Source: a virus. Taken from it: a stretch of 54,267 nt of DNA. Positions 5,433-13,615 of this stretch are shown here, in pieces. The DNA lies in IMG/VR virus record IMGVR_UViG_3300042290_000148, positions 1 through 54,267 of that record, one strand, 5' to 3'. Position 1 is the stretch's first letter; each line of letters begins with the position of its first letter. Under the pieces are notes generated by a model. That model was not told the DNA's origin, did no database searches, and saw only the letters and a list, made by a program, of their open reading frames with translations. The translations under genes and the position numbers were made by a program.

Positions 5433-5817
5433 TTATAACACCTTTATCCAGTAATGTCAAGTCATGTTCGCGGTCAATATATTTAAATTCAACATTTACC
5501 GGCATAAAATCACTTAGAGCCAGAAATACATCATCAACATTCAGCTTTGAGCAAGTATAGACATCCAGTTGCATCAAAGCAGGATTCACTTCATCCCATA
5601 CATGCATGGCGATGTGGCTTGTTTCGATAATAGTTACCGCTGTCAAACCTTGATTGCCCACCATATCAGAATACACGGCATACGGACCCATAAGAATCTT
5701 CATATCAATCTTATCAACCAAAAGTTTCATCCAGTCTTGAATGGCTTCTGCGCACTTAGGCGGATTTTTAAGTTCGGCACGGATGATTAGGTGCTTATGT
5801 TCCAGTATTTGACCCAT
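5413..5817 (-). CDS. speD: S-adenosylmethionine decarboxylase-like protein (SpeD family)
   Basis: 134 residues, the usual length of a class 1b proenzyme. It carries the self-cleavage region as IIETSHIAMHVWDE and DVYTCS: Ser67 (future pyruvoyl group), His72 and Cys89 align with Ser63, His68 and Cys83 of the Thermotoga enzyme. The usual Glu before the cleaved Ser is Thr here. The canonical reaction gives decarboxylated SAM for spermidine synthesis. Several phage homologues have been reported to decarboxylate ornithine or arginine instead, so the substrate is open. ATG at 5817 is preferred over the TTG one codon earlier. No spermidine synthase is in the window. Confidence 0.85.
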   Translation of the reverse strand: MGQILEHKHLIIRAELKNPPKCAEAIQDWMKLLVDKIDMKILMGPYAVYSDMVGNQGLTAVTIIETSHIAMHVWDEVNPALMQLDVYTCSKLNVDDVFLALSDFMPVNVEFKYIDREHDLTLLDKGVISEILPL

Positions 5818-5849
5818 CAAAGTATTTCCCTAGATAGTGGAGAGAACTT

Positions 5850-6647
5850 CTATTTATTAGGTCTCCACCAGATACTTTTGATGAAGTCATTACCGAAATT
5901 TTCTACCGCATATTCATAATTTTGCTTACAGTGAGGAATATTATCGTATATGATTTGTTTCTCTTCGTCTGTAAACTCGTTTATATCTAATAATTTGTTT
6001 GCTATTTTGGAAAAATTAAAATCAGTATAAGGAATTTGCAAATACTCACATAATTCCATCATACTATTTTCTGTAAACAGCGTCTCATAAAATCCAATAA
6101 AAATATTTTCAAAGACTTGACGATAATTGTCTATCGTTTTTTCCCAGTTTAACAATCGGTATTCAAATGGAACAGGAATGTTCAATACATCATCTAACGT
6201 AACAGGAACATCGCTTGAAGTATTTTGTCGATATCTTCTAAATGTATCAGACATATTTTCGTTGGAGTCCAGAGACAACTTAGCGATTACATCTAATTTT
6301 GTTTCTGAAATTTTCTGACTTATTGGATCTCGAAGAATAATTACGGGGCGAACATTGAATCCATACAAGGTTGCCTTCAGTGCAAACTCTTTAAGTTGTT
6401 CTATTGTTGCAAAACCATTGGAAGGCGACATTTCACCCAGAAGTTTAACTTCGGGATTTTCTGCCAGTTTTTGATAATGATCAAAGAAATTGGATTTATC
6501 AAAATCAGGATTCAGAGTGAACCCATCCATAAAAAGAAAATATTCTTTTATGCTAGATAGGTCACAGTCCCCACGGCCGTTTAACTCCCCATACAACCAC
6601 GTGCTTCCCGCTCTTGCGCAACCCGCGTATAAAAGCAAATTTATCAC
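5850..6647 (-). CDS. Sulfotransferase
   Basis: 265 residues. The N-terminal AGCARAGSTWLYGEL is the 5'-phosphosulfate loop of PAPS-dependent sulfotransferases, and VIILRDPISQKISET is the 3'-phosphate-binding strand-helix (Arg and Ser). It should transfer sulfate from PAPS to a hydroxyl or amine, perhaps a host surface sugar or lipid. Several marine T4-like phages carry such genes. It begins at a GTG (6647) three bases after the upstream stop. Two residues of the sulfate-binding loop are unusual (CARAG rather than PKTG), so activity is likely but not certain. Confidence 0.8.
   Translation of the reverse strand: MINLLLYAGCARAGSTWLYGELNGRGDCDLSSIKEYFLFMDGFTLNPDFDKSNFFDHYQKLAENPEVKLLGEMSPSNGFATIEQLKEFALKATLYGFNVRPVIILRDPISQKISETKLDVIAKLSLDSNENMSDTFRRYRQNTSSDVPVTLDDVLNIPVPFEYRLLNWEKTIDNYRQVFENIFIGFYETLFTENSMMELCEYLQIPYTDFNFSKIANKLLDINEFTDEEKQIIYDNIPHCKQNYEYAVENFGNDFIKSIWWRPNK
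5851..5858 (-). promoter_or_regulatory. Possible late promoter (AATAAATA)
   Basis: One mismatch from TATAAATA, 34 bp before the speD-like ATG at 5817, overlapping the stop region of the sulfotransferase gene. Weak call, based on similar spacing to the exact late octamers. Confidence 0.3.
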
Positions 6648-6650
6648 GAA

Positions 6651-7160
6651 TTATTCCGAGAGCGGTTCTGACTTTTTTGATACCTTCTTCTTCTTAACCT
6701 CGGGCTTTTTCCAACCAGTCAGAAAACTATCTAGCACATCGGCAAGAGCAGGATAAATATCAAGAATTGTTTTATCTTTTGCCGCATCCAAAAGAACTTG
6801 TTCGTCAGGATGAACACCTTGACAAATCTGCATCCAGATTTCTTCGCGGCGCCACTGAGCGACATTTGCTGCGCTGCCGTTAGGAAGAAGCGTTAGGATC
6901 CGTCTAAATTCCATGGTGATAGTGGTGTCAGACATACCAGATGGTAGTCCTTCATTCTTAATGGGTGTCTTACCATCAGGTAGATTGTATGGCCCCTGTT
7001 CATATCCTACGCCCCAAGCTAGAAAACGCATAAAAATAGAGTTGCCAAGAGAGACTGCCCGAACTCGTTCGCGCAATTCGTCTACGTCCTTTACCTCTGT
7101 TACCCAATCCAGGGCTTCATTGATATACTTAAACTTCTTCGGCTGTAATCTTGTTGCCAT
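6651..7160 (-). CDS. Conserved T4-like phage protein, DUF6433-like
   Basis: 169 residues, function unknown. The N-terminal pattern (INEALDWVTEVKDVDELRER, then FMRFLAWGVGYEQGPYNLPDG) and helix-rich middle resemble the DUF6433 proteins of T4-like cyanophages. The tail after residue 150 is Lys/Ser-rich (KKPEVKKKKVSKKSEP) and probably disordered. It overlaps the end of the cytidylyltransferase gene by 32 nt and is followed after 3 nt by the sulfotransferase, so it is mid-operon. No catalytic motif is seen. Confidence 0.6.
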   Translation of the reverse strand: MATRLQPKKFKYINEALDWVTEVKDVDELRERVRAVSLGNSIFMRFLAWGVGYEQGPYNLPDGKTPIKNEGLPSGMSDTTITMEFRRILTLLPNGSAANVAQWRREEIWMQICQGVHPDEQVLLDAAKDKTILDIYPALADVLDSFLTGWKKPEVKKKKVSKKSEPLSE

Positions 7161-7569
7161 TGCTAATTCTCTTTCTCAATTCAGTAGTGCTAAAGCTGTG
7201 CCTGCGACTATTGTAATAAACTTCCATATCTAGTTCGTCACCAGTAAACCGCTTACCGTAATAATCTTGGCCGATGATGCGAACATCCCAGTCATAACAT
7301 TGTAGTATATTTAGCAAGTCTTCTTCCGTCGTATATGGAATGATATCGTCCACATACCTACAGGCTTGCACCTGAATATACCGTTCTACCAGAGATTGAA
7401 CGGGCTTGTTCTTCTCTGGGCGGTCAATCGTTGGGTCAGTCTGTAACGCCACAACTAATCGGTCACACTGTTCTTTAGCTTCCTGTAGCATAAGAACGTG
7501 ACCCGCGTGAAACAGGTCAAAGCAACTGGCTGTGATGCCTACTCGCTCATCGGAACTATTAAAATTCAT
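7129..7569 (-). CDS. Cytidylyltransferase-like protein (TagD type)
   Basis: 146 residues, close to the 130-150 of glycerol-3-phosphate cytidylyltransferases. The nucleotide-binding signature FDLFHAGHVLML (HxGH) is complete, and RHSFSTTELRKRI corresponds to the RTxGISTT motif. It should couple CTP (or ATP) to a phosphorylated alcohol or sugar, giving a CDP-linked precursor. It overlaps both flanking genes. The substrate cannot be told. A link with the sulfotransferase and epimerase in envelope or glycan modification is only an inference. Confidence 0.8.
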   Translation of the reverse strand: MNFNSSDERVGITASCFDLFHAGHVLMLQEAKEQCDRLVVALQTDPTIDRPEKNKPVQSLVERYIQVQACRYVDDIIPYTTEEDLLNILQCYDWDVRIIGQDYYGKRFTGDELDMEVYYNSRRHSFSTTELRKRISNGNKITAEEV

Positions 7570-8440
7570 CGATCAAATCAATCATCTGCTTCATACGATT
7601 TGCAATAAAGTAGTTTAGAAGACCACTGCGGTCGCCACCTTTCTGCTTCTCGTAACTATCTATAACATCATTTTTGATGTCTTCAGGAATACGCGACAGG
7701 TCGACCAGTTCGCGGTTGCGCTGAAAGTTGCGCCACATCTCATCGCTAGTGATGAAGTCTTCTGGCTTCTGGTGCTTCCACTGAGCAACCTTATCTTTCT
7801 TCATGGGACGCTGGCGTGAACCAGTGACAAAAGTATCATCGTCTGATAGGATGTTAGGAACACCGTCACCCTTATCGCCCATGATAATGTGTTCCATAAG
7901 AACAGCGGCAGGCGTCTCTGTTATCTTAACAAACTTCTTTTGAACCGGAGCATACTGCTTGACGTTGGACCATTTCTGTAACTGATTGAAGTCATGGTCA
8001 CCAGAAAGAACGAGAAACGGCTCTGCACTGGGCAGAAGGCCATCGACATTCGAAGTCTGACTATATTCAGCCAAAACACCTATTACATCATCTGCTTCTG
8101 CGCCGTCAACATCGATGACAGGATACGGAAAGTGTTCTGACAATTCAGCACGAACCTGGTGCAATGCTTCGAAGATGGAATTCCAATCAAAGCCACTATC
8201 GGCGCGGTTCTTCTTACGATTAGCCTTGTAGTTAGGGAAGAACTGACGGCGCCAGTAGTGGCGATTATCACATGCAATAACAATCTCGCCAAACTCTGGT
8301 CCGAACTTACGCTTATAAGAACGGATTGAATTGATAATCATGTGGCGTATCAGAGGTAGATTGACCTCTACATCACGGCGACCACCAAGTTCTGCCATCA
8401 TATTGCTAATTGCAACTTGATTAAAATCTACTACAATCAT
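7559..8440 (-). CDS. rnh: RNase H / 5'-3' exonuclease (T4 Rnh, FEN family)
   Basis: 293 residues (T4 Rnh is 305). Removes RNA primers and flaps from Okazaki fragments. The metal-binding clusters are present: D-x-N in MIVVDFNQ, IDVDGAEADDVIGVLA, LSGDHDFNQL and GDKGDGVPNI (helix-hairpin-helix start). The N-terminal ARxxxR helix region is replaced by DNRHYWRRQFFPNYKANR, which holds the usual YK.NR. The start ATG overlaps the upstream stop (ATGA). It is in a separate operon from the polymerase, as in T4. Confidence 0.93.
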   Translation of the reverse strand: MIVVDFNQVAISNMMAELGGRRDVEVNLPLIRHMIINSIRSYKRKFGPEFGEIVIACDNRHYWRRQFFPNYKANRKKNRADSGFDWNSIFEALHQVRAELSEHFPYPVIDVDGAEADDVIGVLAEYSQTSNVDGLLPSAEPFLVLSGDHDFNQLQKWSNVKQYAPVQKKFVKITETPAAVLMEHIIMGDKGDGVPNILSDDDTFVTGSRQRPMKKDKVAQWKHQKPEDFITSDEMWRNFQRNRELVDLSRIPEDIKNDVIDSYEKQKGGDRSGLLNYFIANRMKQMIDLIDEF

Positions 8441-8772
8441 TCGCTTTCACCCTTGCTTTTAGTTAAGACTTCGCGAATGTCATCCAGAAGATTTATTTCT
8501 GGACAGTGGACGCCAGCTTGACGCATATACATGCCTTGAATCATAACAGCAATAACGGCACAATCGCCGTTAAAGTTGTCATTCAACTTACCCAACTTCT
8601 TGTCTACGGCCCTCAAAATGCCATTCAGACAAGCATGGGCAAAAGCCTCAGCGTCCTGATATGCAGAATATTCGGTAGCACCTTCAAGAAAGTAATTGTA
8701 GGATTCCAAATCTTCTTTCGTGGGCGGCGCCGAACGAGGTCGAAGATATGTAATGTTATCATTATCTGACAT
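8437..8772 (-). CDS. Conserved hypothetical protein
   Basis: 111 residues, not recognised beyond a likely T4-superfamily small protein. A short Pro-rich N-terminus (YLRPRSAPPTKEDLE) is followed by mainly helical sequence (AFAHACLNGILRAVDKKLGK, DCAVIAVMIQGMYMRQAG). No membrane span or metal motif. Its start and end overlap both neighbours (TAATG and ATGA), so it is translated with rnh. Confidence 0.6.
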   Translation of the reverse strand: MSDNDNITYLRPRSAPPTKEDLESYNYFLEGATEYSAYQDAEAFAHACLNGILRAVDKKLGKLNDNFNGDCAVIAVMIQGMYMRQAGVHCPEINLLDDIREVLTKSKGESE

Positions 8773-9890
8773 TAAAAGACTTTCAAAATTAAAGTTGTTG
8801 CCGTGAGTCGAGGGCGCACATTCGCATTCTTACTTTTAACAGAAGAATACCATTTTGTCAAGTCTTTTTTAGCGGTCGCAGAAAATGCAGGAATCTGTTC
8901 TTCTGGCTTTCGAAGCAATTTGCAACTGGACATGGCCTCATCATAACCCACGAGAGATGCACCCTTTACAGTGATGCCACCACCGACTGGACTATAATAC
9001 TTGGAAATCTTGCGGGTCTTTGTATCGAACGCCCAGACTTCACTACAGTTAAGAAGGTTGATGGGGTCAACGCTCTTGCCGAACTTAGGGTCTTCTACCA
9101 AGAACTTGACTGCCCGTACCAGTTTAGTTTTATCTTTGGGCTTCTTACTGCGAACCTTGGCAACTTGCTTACTAACATAAGCCTTCTTGAGGTCATTGAC
9201 ATAACCTTCGATAAGCTGGACAATCTTCTTGATGAGTGTGATACCAGGGAACGGGAAAGAATCCATGAACTCAATCTGTTCTTCGGTCAAAGTCTTTCTA
9301 TCTGTCCGACGAAGTTCCAGAACTTCTGAATATTCTGCCAGAAGAGGCTGGAGCTTATCAGCACAAGCCGCATACTGCTTATCATTCATCTTATATGGCA
9401 TTAGAATTTGAGCCATGTTCTTATTGTCTTCGCCAGTGATAAGATTTTCGATTTCATCATTTACAAGAGACAAGATGTAGGTAGAAGCCAGTTTAACGGG
9501 CTTGACTACCTTGATCACAGGAGAGGCAACAGGCTCATCATCGTCATCTGACTTGATGCGCTTGTTTGCCACTTCCTGAATCTTTTCCCAGATGCGGTTC
9601 TGGTGAACCTCGCTTACTGGGAAACCACGCATGGCAATTCGAGCCGTGTTGGCATAGGTTCTAGGTAGAAACTTATCTGGTACCTGACTGACAGCCTTTA
9701 GCTTCTCTTTATCGGCTTTGAACCAATCAGTAAGAAAAGCGCGGCAGTCTTTGGCATCTACAATATAGTTATACCAGTTAAGAGCATTGCTAAATTCGCT
9801 TTGATAGTTTACAGGTTCGTAACTATCGGCCCAGATAGGCTCGACACCGACGAACTTCGACTCAGCAACAGGTACCTTAAGTTTATACAT
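8772..9890 (-). CDS. Conserved hypothetical protein, helical and basic
   Basis: 372 residues, function unknown. Regions: an N-terminal NYQSEFSNALNWYNYIVDAKD and AFLTDWF that occur, from memory, in other T4-like phage proteins; an acidic linker (KSDDDDEPVAS); a long central helical part with a Lys-rich stretch (KVRSKKPKDKTK); and a beta-rich C-terminus (EVWAFDTKTRKISKYYSP, LTATTLILKVF). The ATG at 9890 has AAGGAG 5 nt upstream; an in-frame GTG two codons earlier would fall inside that spacing. The gene is driven by a consensus sigma70 promoter 25 bp upstream, so it is probably a strongly expressed early gene. Confidence 0.7.
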   Translation of the reverse strand: MYKLKVPVAESKFVGVEPIWADSYEPVNYQSEFSNALNWYNYIVDAKDCRAFLTDWFKADKEKLKAVSQVPDKFLPRTYANTARIAMRGFPVSEVHQNRIWEKIQEVANKRIKSDDDDEPVASPVIKVVKPVKLASTYILSLVNDEIENLITGEDNKNMAQILMPYKMNDKQYAACADKLQPLLAEYSEVLELRRTDRKTLTEEQIEFMDSFPFPGITLIKKIVQLIEGYVNDLKKAYVSKQVAKVRSKKPKDKTKLVRAVKFLVEDPKFGKSVDPINLLNCSEVWAFDTKTRKISKYYSPVGGGITVKGASLVGYDEAMSSCKLLRKPEEQIPAFSATAKKDLTKWYSSVKSKNANVRPRLTATTLILKVF

Positions 9891-9914
9891 AATCACTCCT
9901 TGTCAATATATCTC

Positions 9915-9943
9915 ATTATACGATATATCAAGGTATTTGTCAA
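9915..9943 (-). promoter_or_regulatory. Consensus sigma70 early promoter
   Basis: TTGACA, 17 bp, TATAAT on the minus strand: a perfect match to the E. coli consensus. The -35 overlaps the last codon of the upstream gene. Drives the 372-residue protein gene and probably the rnh operon. Confidence 0.85.
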
Positions 9944-10206
9944 CCCTCAAATTTTACTGAAATTACAGTATCATAGCGAAAAGAACGCCATGCATTCTTA
10001 TCGAGGTCCCATACGGCCAGCGAATCAGTAGGACCCTTTTTCTGAATTGATTCTTCGAGATCGGTTTGCTTTGGTAATACCGATTCTTGTAGGGTGCAAC
10101 GCATTACCCGCTCATCACCATTCTGCTTCGTAAAAGTAACTGTGCCTACCTTAGCACGAAGATTGTTTGTAAGGTCTTCGCGCATTGCTTCAACGTCGGT
10201 CATCAT
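9940..10206 (-). CDS. SH3-like small protein (DUF2693 type)
   Basis: 88 residues. The pattern MRCTLQESVLP, followed by SLAVWDLDKNAWRSFRYDTV and IS at the end, is the DUF2693 / SH3 beta-barrel protein common in T4-like phages; its function is unknown. The ATG at 10206 has AGGAG 8 nt upstream; the longer frame from 10233 would start inside the preceding gene. It follows the membrane protein gene by 1 nt. Confidence 0.75.
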   Translation of the reverse strand: MMTDVEAMREDLTNNLRAKVGTVTFTKQNGDERVMRCTLQESVLPKQTDLEESIQKKGPTDSLAVWDLDKNAWRSFRYDTVISVKFEG

Positions 10207-10207
10207 T

Positions 10208-11179
10208 TCACATTCTCCTAATATTTTTTTCATCGACTATAATTTGACCTCTTGCATTTTTGCGAGGAGGGTCTGGCATAGAAACATCATGAGTAGAACC
10301 ATGCTTCTCAAACTGAAAGAAGTCTGGAACTTCTGGTATGAGGGCTTTTGGTTTCTGCTTACGTGTTTTCTTAGCTTTTGGCGTCTCGGTTGGAGCTTTC
10401 GGTTCATCCACTTCAACTGAGACAATATTCACTATATCTGATTCTTCTCGTTTTGTCAACCCTAAAAATGTCATATTTGCTGCAATTATCAAAAGAATTG
10501 CCAGCGGGTCAAAAACAAAGATAAGAATGATAATCATCATACGGACGGCCTTGTCGATGGTGGCATTATCACCACTACCATAGAATAGTTCCGCTACATA
10601 TTTGATTGGTCCTACTTCCGCTTCGAGTATGAGGTTCTCTGTTTTGAGCGGTATGAGATTAGTCTCAATAGTCTCAATGTTTGTAGTTGCACCCTCAATT
10701 TCTTTATTGAGCGCCGCACGTTCCCTCTTTTGTCGATTTCTAATGAAGTTAGCATCGAGGATATTTTCGCCAGTAGTGAGTCTGTCCAGAGTATCCAAAG
10801 ATGTTTGCGCATTCTTTAGTCTCCTTTCAGCCGAAGTCTTCTGACTTTCTAGTTGTGCAATCTGTAATTGTGCTGAACCGCCAACTGTGGTGTGTTCAAT
10901 ATGCGCTTTACTTAGATAGCCGAACACACCCATGCTGGTGATGAACGACAAGACTACCACTGCTATCGTAAAGTATGTCTTCAATAGTCTGTTAGCAATC
11001 TTCCAGTTACGATACACCCAACTTGCTGTCACAAGTTTAGCTAGTTCTAGGACAATACCCATAGCAGCGATTGCAATAGGTGAAGCAGGAAAGATGGCCA
11101 TCAAGCCTAATATAGAAAAATAACCAGCTACACTAGTAATCGCTAGTGCTACCAGCATCAAGAGGGCTGCGAAAAACAT
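10208..11179 (-). CDS. Membrane protein with periplasmic or cytoplasmic coiled coil
   Basis: 323 residues. Four hydrophobic segments: about 2-30 (AALLMLVALAITSVAGYF), 32-52 (AIAAMGIVLELAKL), 69-90 (FTIAVVVLSFITSMGVF) and 215-240 (MIIILIFVFDPLAILLIIAA). Between the third and fourth lies a 110-residue coiled coil (LQIAQLESQKTSAERRLKNA onwards). The C-terminus is Lys/Pro-rich and probably disordered. Similar coil-containing membrane proteins occur in marine T4-like phages; the function is unknown. The ATG at 11179 has GGAG 7 nt upstream and lies inside the GIY-YIG gene (22 nt overlap). Confidence 0.75.
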   Translation of the reverse strand: MFFAALLMLVALAITSVAGYFSILGLMAIFPASPIAIAAMGIVLELAKLVTASWVYRNWKIANRLLKTYFTIAVVVLSFITSMGVFGYLSKAHIEHTTVGGSAQLQIAQLESQKTSAERRLKNAQTSLDTLDRLTTGENILDANFIRNRQKRERAALNKEIEGATTNIETIETNLIPLKTENLILEAEVGPIKYVAELFYGSGDNATIDKAVRMMIIILIFVFDPLAILLIIAANMTFLGLTKREESDIVNIVSVEVDEPKAPTETPKAKKTRKQKPKALIPEVPDFFQFEKHGSTHDVSMPDPPRKNARGQIIVDEKNIRRM

Positions 11180-11511
11180 CCAGGTCTCCAGTCAGGTAAC
11201 TTTAATTCTTTCAAGTGCGATAGTCGTAATCTAACATTCCACATGTCATTGATACACCGATCATCAAATCGATACTCCCATTGTAGAATATGCTCGACTG
11301 CTTTTGCGTGAGATTTGCCGGCATATTCTGCAACAACTTCTTTACGCATTTCGCCTTCATAGTTAGTAACATATGTAGAACTACCAAAATATTTTTCAAA
11401 TAGTTTATCAGTCTTACATGAATAACCAATATAGTATTTGCCGTCGTCAAAGTAGGTGCAATAAACTCTATGCACTTTCTTTGGCAACGGCTTCTTCTTT
11501 TTAATAACCAT
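11158..11511 (-). CDS. Small GIY-YIG-like endonuclease
   Basis: 117 residues. The stretch VYCTYFDDGKYYIGYSCKTD holds the core of a GIY-YIG domain (the YIG is intact as YIGYS; the GIY half is degenerate as VYC). A Glu in EHILQWEYRF could supply the conserved acidic residue. No DNA-binding module is attached, so it is shorter than T4 SegA-type homing enzymes. It may be a free-standing homing or repair nuclease, or an inactive relative. N-terminus is Lys-rich (MVIKKKKPLPKKVHR). Confidence 0.65.
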   Translation of the reverse strand: MVIKKKKPLPKKVHRVYCTYFDDGKYYIGYSCKTDKLFEKYFGSSTYVTNYEGEMRKEVVAEYAGKSHAKAVEHILQWEYRFDDRCINDMWNVRLRLSHLKELKLPDWRPGCFSQPS

Positions 11512-11535
11512 TAGTTCACTCCGAGTGTGAACTAT

Positions 11536-11688
11536 TTATTCGTCCTCGTCCCAGTCATCAAACTCGAGGTCTTCTTCGGCTATCTTGGTTCCACAAAACG
11601 GACAGTATTTAGTTTTGTAGTATTCTTCATCCAATTCATGCTCCACCAAAAACACGGCATCACATGAAAAGCATTCCTGTTCTTCCAT
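11536..11688 (-). CDS. Mini zinc-ribbon protein
   Basis: 50 residues. Two CxxC knuckles, CFSC at 6-9 and CPFC at 29-32 (CPFCGTKI, a classic zinc-ribbon turn), should bind one zinc. The C-terminal third is strongly acidic (AEEDLEFDDWDEDE), which could mimic DNA or bind a basic partner. The ATG overlaps the nrdB stop (TAATG), so it is translationally coupled to the reductase small subunit. Function unknown; similar zinc-ribbon mini-proteins in phages bind host RNA polymerase or nucleases, but nothing here proves that. Confidence 0.65.
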   Translation of the reverse strand: MEEQECFSCDAVFLVEHELDEEYYKTKYCPFCGTKIAEEDLEFDDWDEDE

Positions 11689-12674
11689 TATGCAGCTCCC
11701 CAAACACTTTCCCATGTACCAGATAGAGCGCCCTTGGCATAATCGGTAGCACGATTTTCAAAGAAGTTGGTATGAGTAGGCGCATTGATCATTTCTTCAA
11801 CCCATGGTAGAGGATTCTTCTTTACTTTAAAGATACCTTTAAGACCAAGACTAATCAATCTACGGTCGCAAATGTAACGAATATACTTTTTAACATCATC
11901 TTCCGTCAAATCTTCCATAGCTCCCATGGAGAATGAAAGTTCAATAAACTTGTCTTCCAGGTCTACCATTTTCTCGGCAATAGTATATATGCTAGACTTT
12001 AGTTCGTCGTTCCATATATCTCTATTCTCTTCAACATATGCACGGAACAACTTAATCATCGACTCGGCATGCATTGTTTCATCAACGATTGACCAAGTAA
12101 CGATCTGTCCCATTCCCTTCATTTTCCCGTGACGAGGGAAGTTGAGGAGCATGATGAAGGACGAGAACAACTGCATACCTTCAGTGAACGCCGAAAATGC
12201 AGCAATGTTAGTGGCGACAGATTCCTTTGTGCCATTTGAATTCGACAAATCTGTAAAGTAGTCGTGTTTTGCCCGCATTGAGTCGTATTCAAGGAATTCT
12301 TGATACGTTGTTTCAGGCATACCCAACGTCTCAATAAGGTGTGAGTAAGCGGCGACATGAAGAGCCTCCCTTGCTGCAAATCCCATCAACATCATACGGA
12401 TTTCAGGTTGAGGGAAATATGGTAGATAGTTCTTTACATAACCACCCGCGACATCGATATCACCTTGTGTAAAGAAACGAAAAATGTTAGTGAGAAAATG
12501 CTTTTCGCCGTCAGTAAGACGTTTCTTCCAATCGTTTACATCTTCAATCATAGGAACTTCTGTATGAAGCCAGTGGGATTGTTCATGCTTCAACCAGGCA
12601 TCATATGCCCACGGGTAATTAAATGGCTTAAAATAAGAACGTTCATCCATAAGAGTAATCGAAGGTTTGGTCAT
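11688..12674 (-). CDS. nrdB: Ribonucleotide reductase small subunit
   Basis: 328 residues. Makes and stores the tyrosyl radical used by NrdA to reduce ribonucleoside diphosphates. The iron and radical motif EALHVAAY keeps the E-x2-H-x3-Y spacing of E. coli E115, H118, Y122, and SIVDETMHAESM carries a second Glu/His set. A longer frame runs to 12743, but the ATG at 12674 overlaps the upstream methyltransferase stop (ATGA) and matches the family N-terminus (ITLMDERSYFKPFNYPWAYD). It is separated from nrdA by the glutaredoxin and a methyltransferase. Confidence 0.96.
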   Translation of the reverse strand: MTKPSITLMDERSYFKPFNYPWAYDAWLKHEQSHWLHTEVPMIEDVNDWKKRLTDGEKHFLTNIFRFFTQGDIDVAGGYVKNYLPYFPQPEIRMMLMGFAAREALHVAAYSHLIETLGMPETTYQEFLEYDSMRAKHDYFTDLSNSNGTKESVATNIAAFSAFTEGMQLFSSFIMLLNFPRHGKMKGMGQIVTWSIVDETMHAESMIKLFRAYVEENRDIWNDELKSSIYTIAEKMVDLEDKFIELSFSMGAMEDLTEDDVKKYIRYICDRRLISLGLKGIFKVKKNPLPWVEEMINAPTHTNFFENRATDYAKGALSGTWESVWGAA

Positions 12675-13393
12675 TTGTTGGCTTTCGTAAATAACATGTA
12701 AGTCTGGTCGTAGGTGGAATCGAAAAGTTTTTCTACTTGCCAAGTAGTCTCGTCGGCAATAGCATATACTATATCTTCACTATATCTATATGGCTCGGCA
12801 ATTTCAACCTTTTTATATTCTAAATCCGGTGTTTCTGAAAATAAAAAAGTAATTATAAGTTTAGCATCATCATTGAATAGGTTGTGAGAACGAGACAAAA
12901 ATAATTTTAGTTTATCGTAATGTAAATGAGTAAATACAGAATGGGCAAATCCAAAATCAAACTTTACATTAAAATCTTCAAATGAAAAATCGTCAGTAAT
13001 TATAAAATTTTCGGATGTTATCTTATTCTGTAAATTATATTTCGGAACTTCGTAATTAAGACCAGCTTCAACTAATCCTAGATTAACATCTATACCATAA
13101 TAATTATTAGGGTCAAGATATTCGATTAATTTGCAACCAACTCTCATACTACCACAACCAACATCTAGTATTTTCATGTTGGATTGTAGTCCATGAGACT
13201 TTAATATATCAAGATGATGAGTTCCTATTTCATCCCAATGTTCTATTGGTCCACCTACTAATTTTCTATGGTCATTATCTTGTTTTCTGTAATCACTGAG
13301 TATTTCAAATGGAGAATAATAACCATTGTCTAAATCAATAGGAGTCTCTGCTAATATCTCACATTTATTCAAAATCAATTTTCGGCGGCCCAC
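12671..13393 (-). CDS. SAM-dependent methyltransferase inside the nrd operon
   Basis: About 240 residues. MKILDVGCGSMRVGCKLI is motif I of a class I methyltransferase, YYGIDVNLGLVEAG the ribose-binding part, and FDFGFAHSVFTHLHYDKL the post-motif shared with the partial gene at 1-331. The preceding WDEIGTHHLDILKSHGL also occurs in sugar or lipid methyltransferases. The longest frame starts at GTG 13393, inside the glutaredoxin gene; a TTG overlapping that gene's TGA is an alternative start. It sits between glutaredoxin and nrdB, genes that work together, so it looks like an insertion. Substrate unknown. Confidence 0.75.
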   Translation of the reverse strand: MGRRKLILNKCEILAETPIDLDNGYYSPFEILSDYRKQDNDHRKLVGGPIEHWDEIGTHHLDILKSHGLQSNMKILDVGCGSMRVGCKLIEYLDPNNYYGIDVNLGLVEAGLNYEVPKYNLQNKITSENFIITDDFSFEDFNVKFDFGFAHSVFTHLHYDKLKLFLSRSHNLFNDDAKLIITFLFSETPDLEYKKVEIAEPYRYSEDIVYAIADETTWQVEKLFDSTYDQTYMLFTKANK

Positions 13394-13611
13394 TTAACAA
13401 GATCGTCATAACCACCAACATGTTCACCATTGATCCAAATCTGTGGAACAGTGGTCACATTAGGAAGTTGTGCAGTAATGTCTTCCCAAAGGCAGTCTTT
13501 TCCGACTACCATTTCGGTATATTGAATGTCCATACCCTGCATAAACTCTTTTGCTTTTACGCAATAAGGGCAATCTGGTTTTGAAACTATTTGTGCAAAC
13601 AATTGTGTCAT
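13375..13611 (-). CDS. nrdC: Glutaredoxin
   Basis: 78 residues, a compact glutaredoxin. The redox site is CPYC at residues 14-17, with the cis-Pro loop TTVPQIWINGEHVGGYDDL (TVP and GGYDD bind glutathione). It should re-reduce the NrdA tail Cys pair. Located 5 nt after the nrdA stop, in the order nrdA, glutaredoxin, (methyltransferase), nrdB. The name follows T4 nrdC by role. Confidence 0.93.
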   Translation of the reverse strand: MTQLFAQIVSKPDCPYCVKAKEFMQGMDIQYTEMVVGKDCLWEDITAQLPNVTTVPQIWINGEHVGGYDDLVKWAAEN

Positions 13612-13615
13612 TTAC

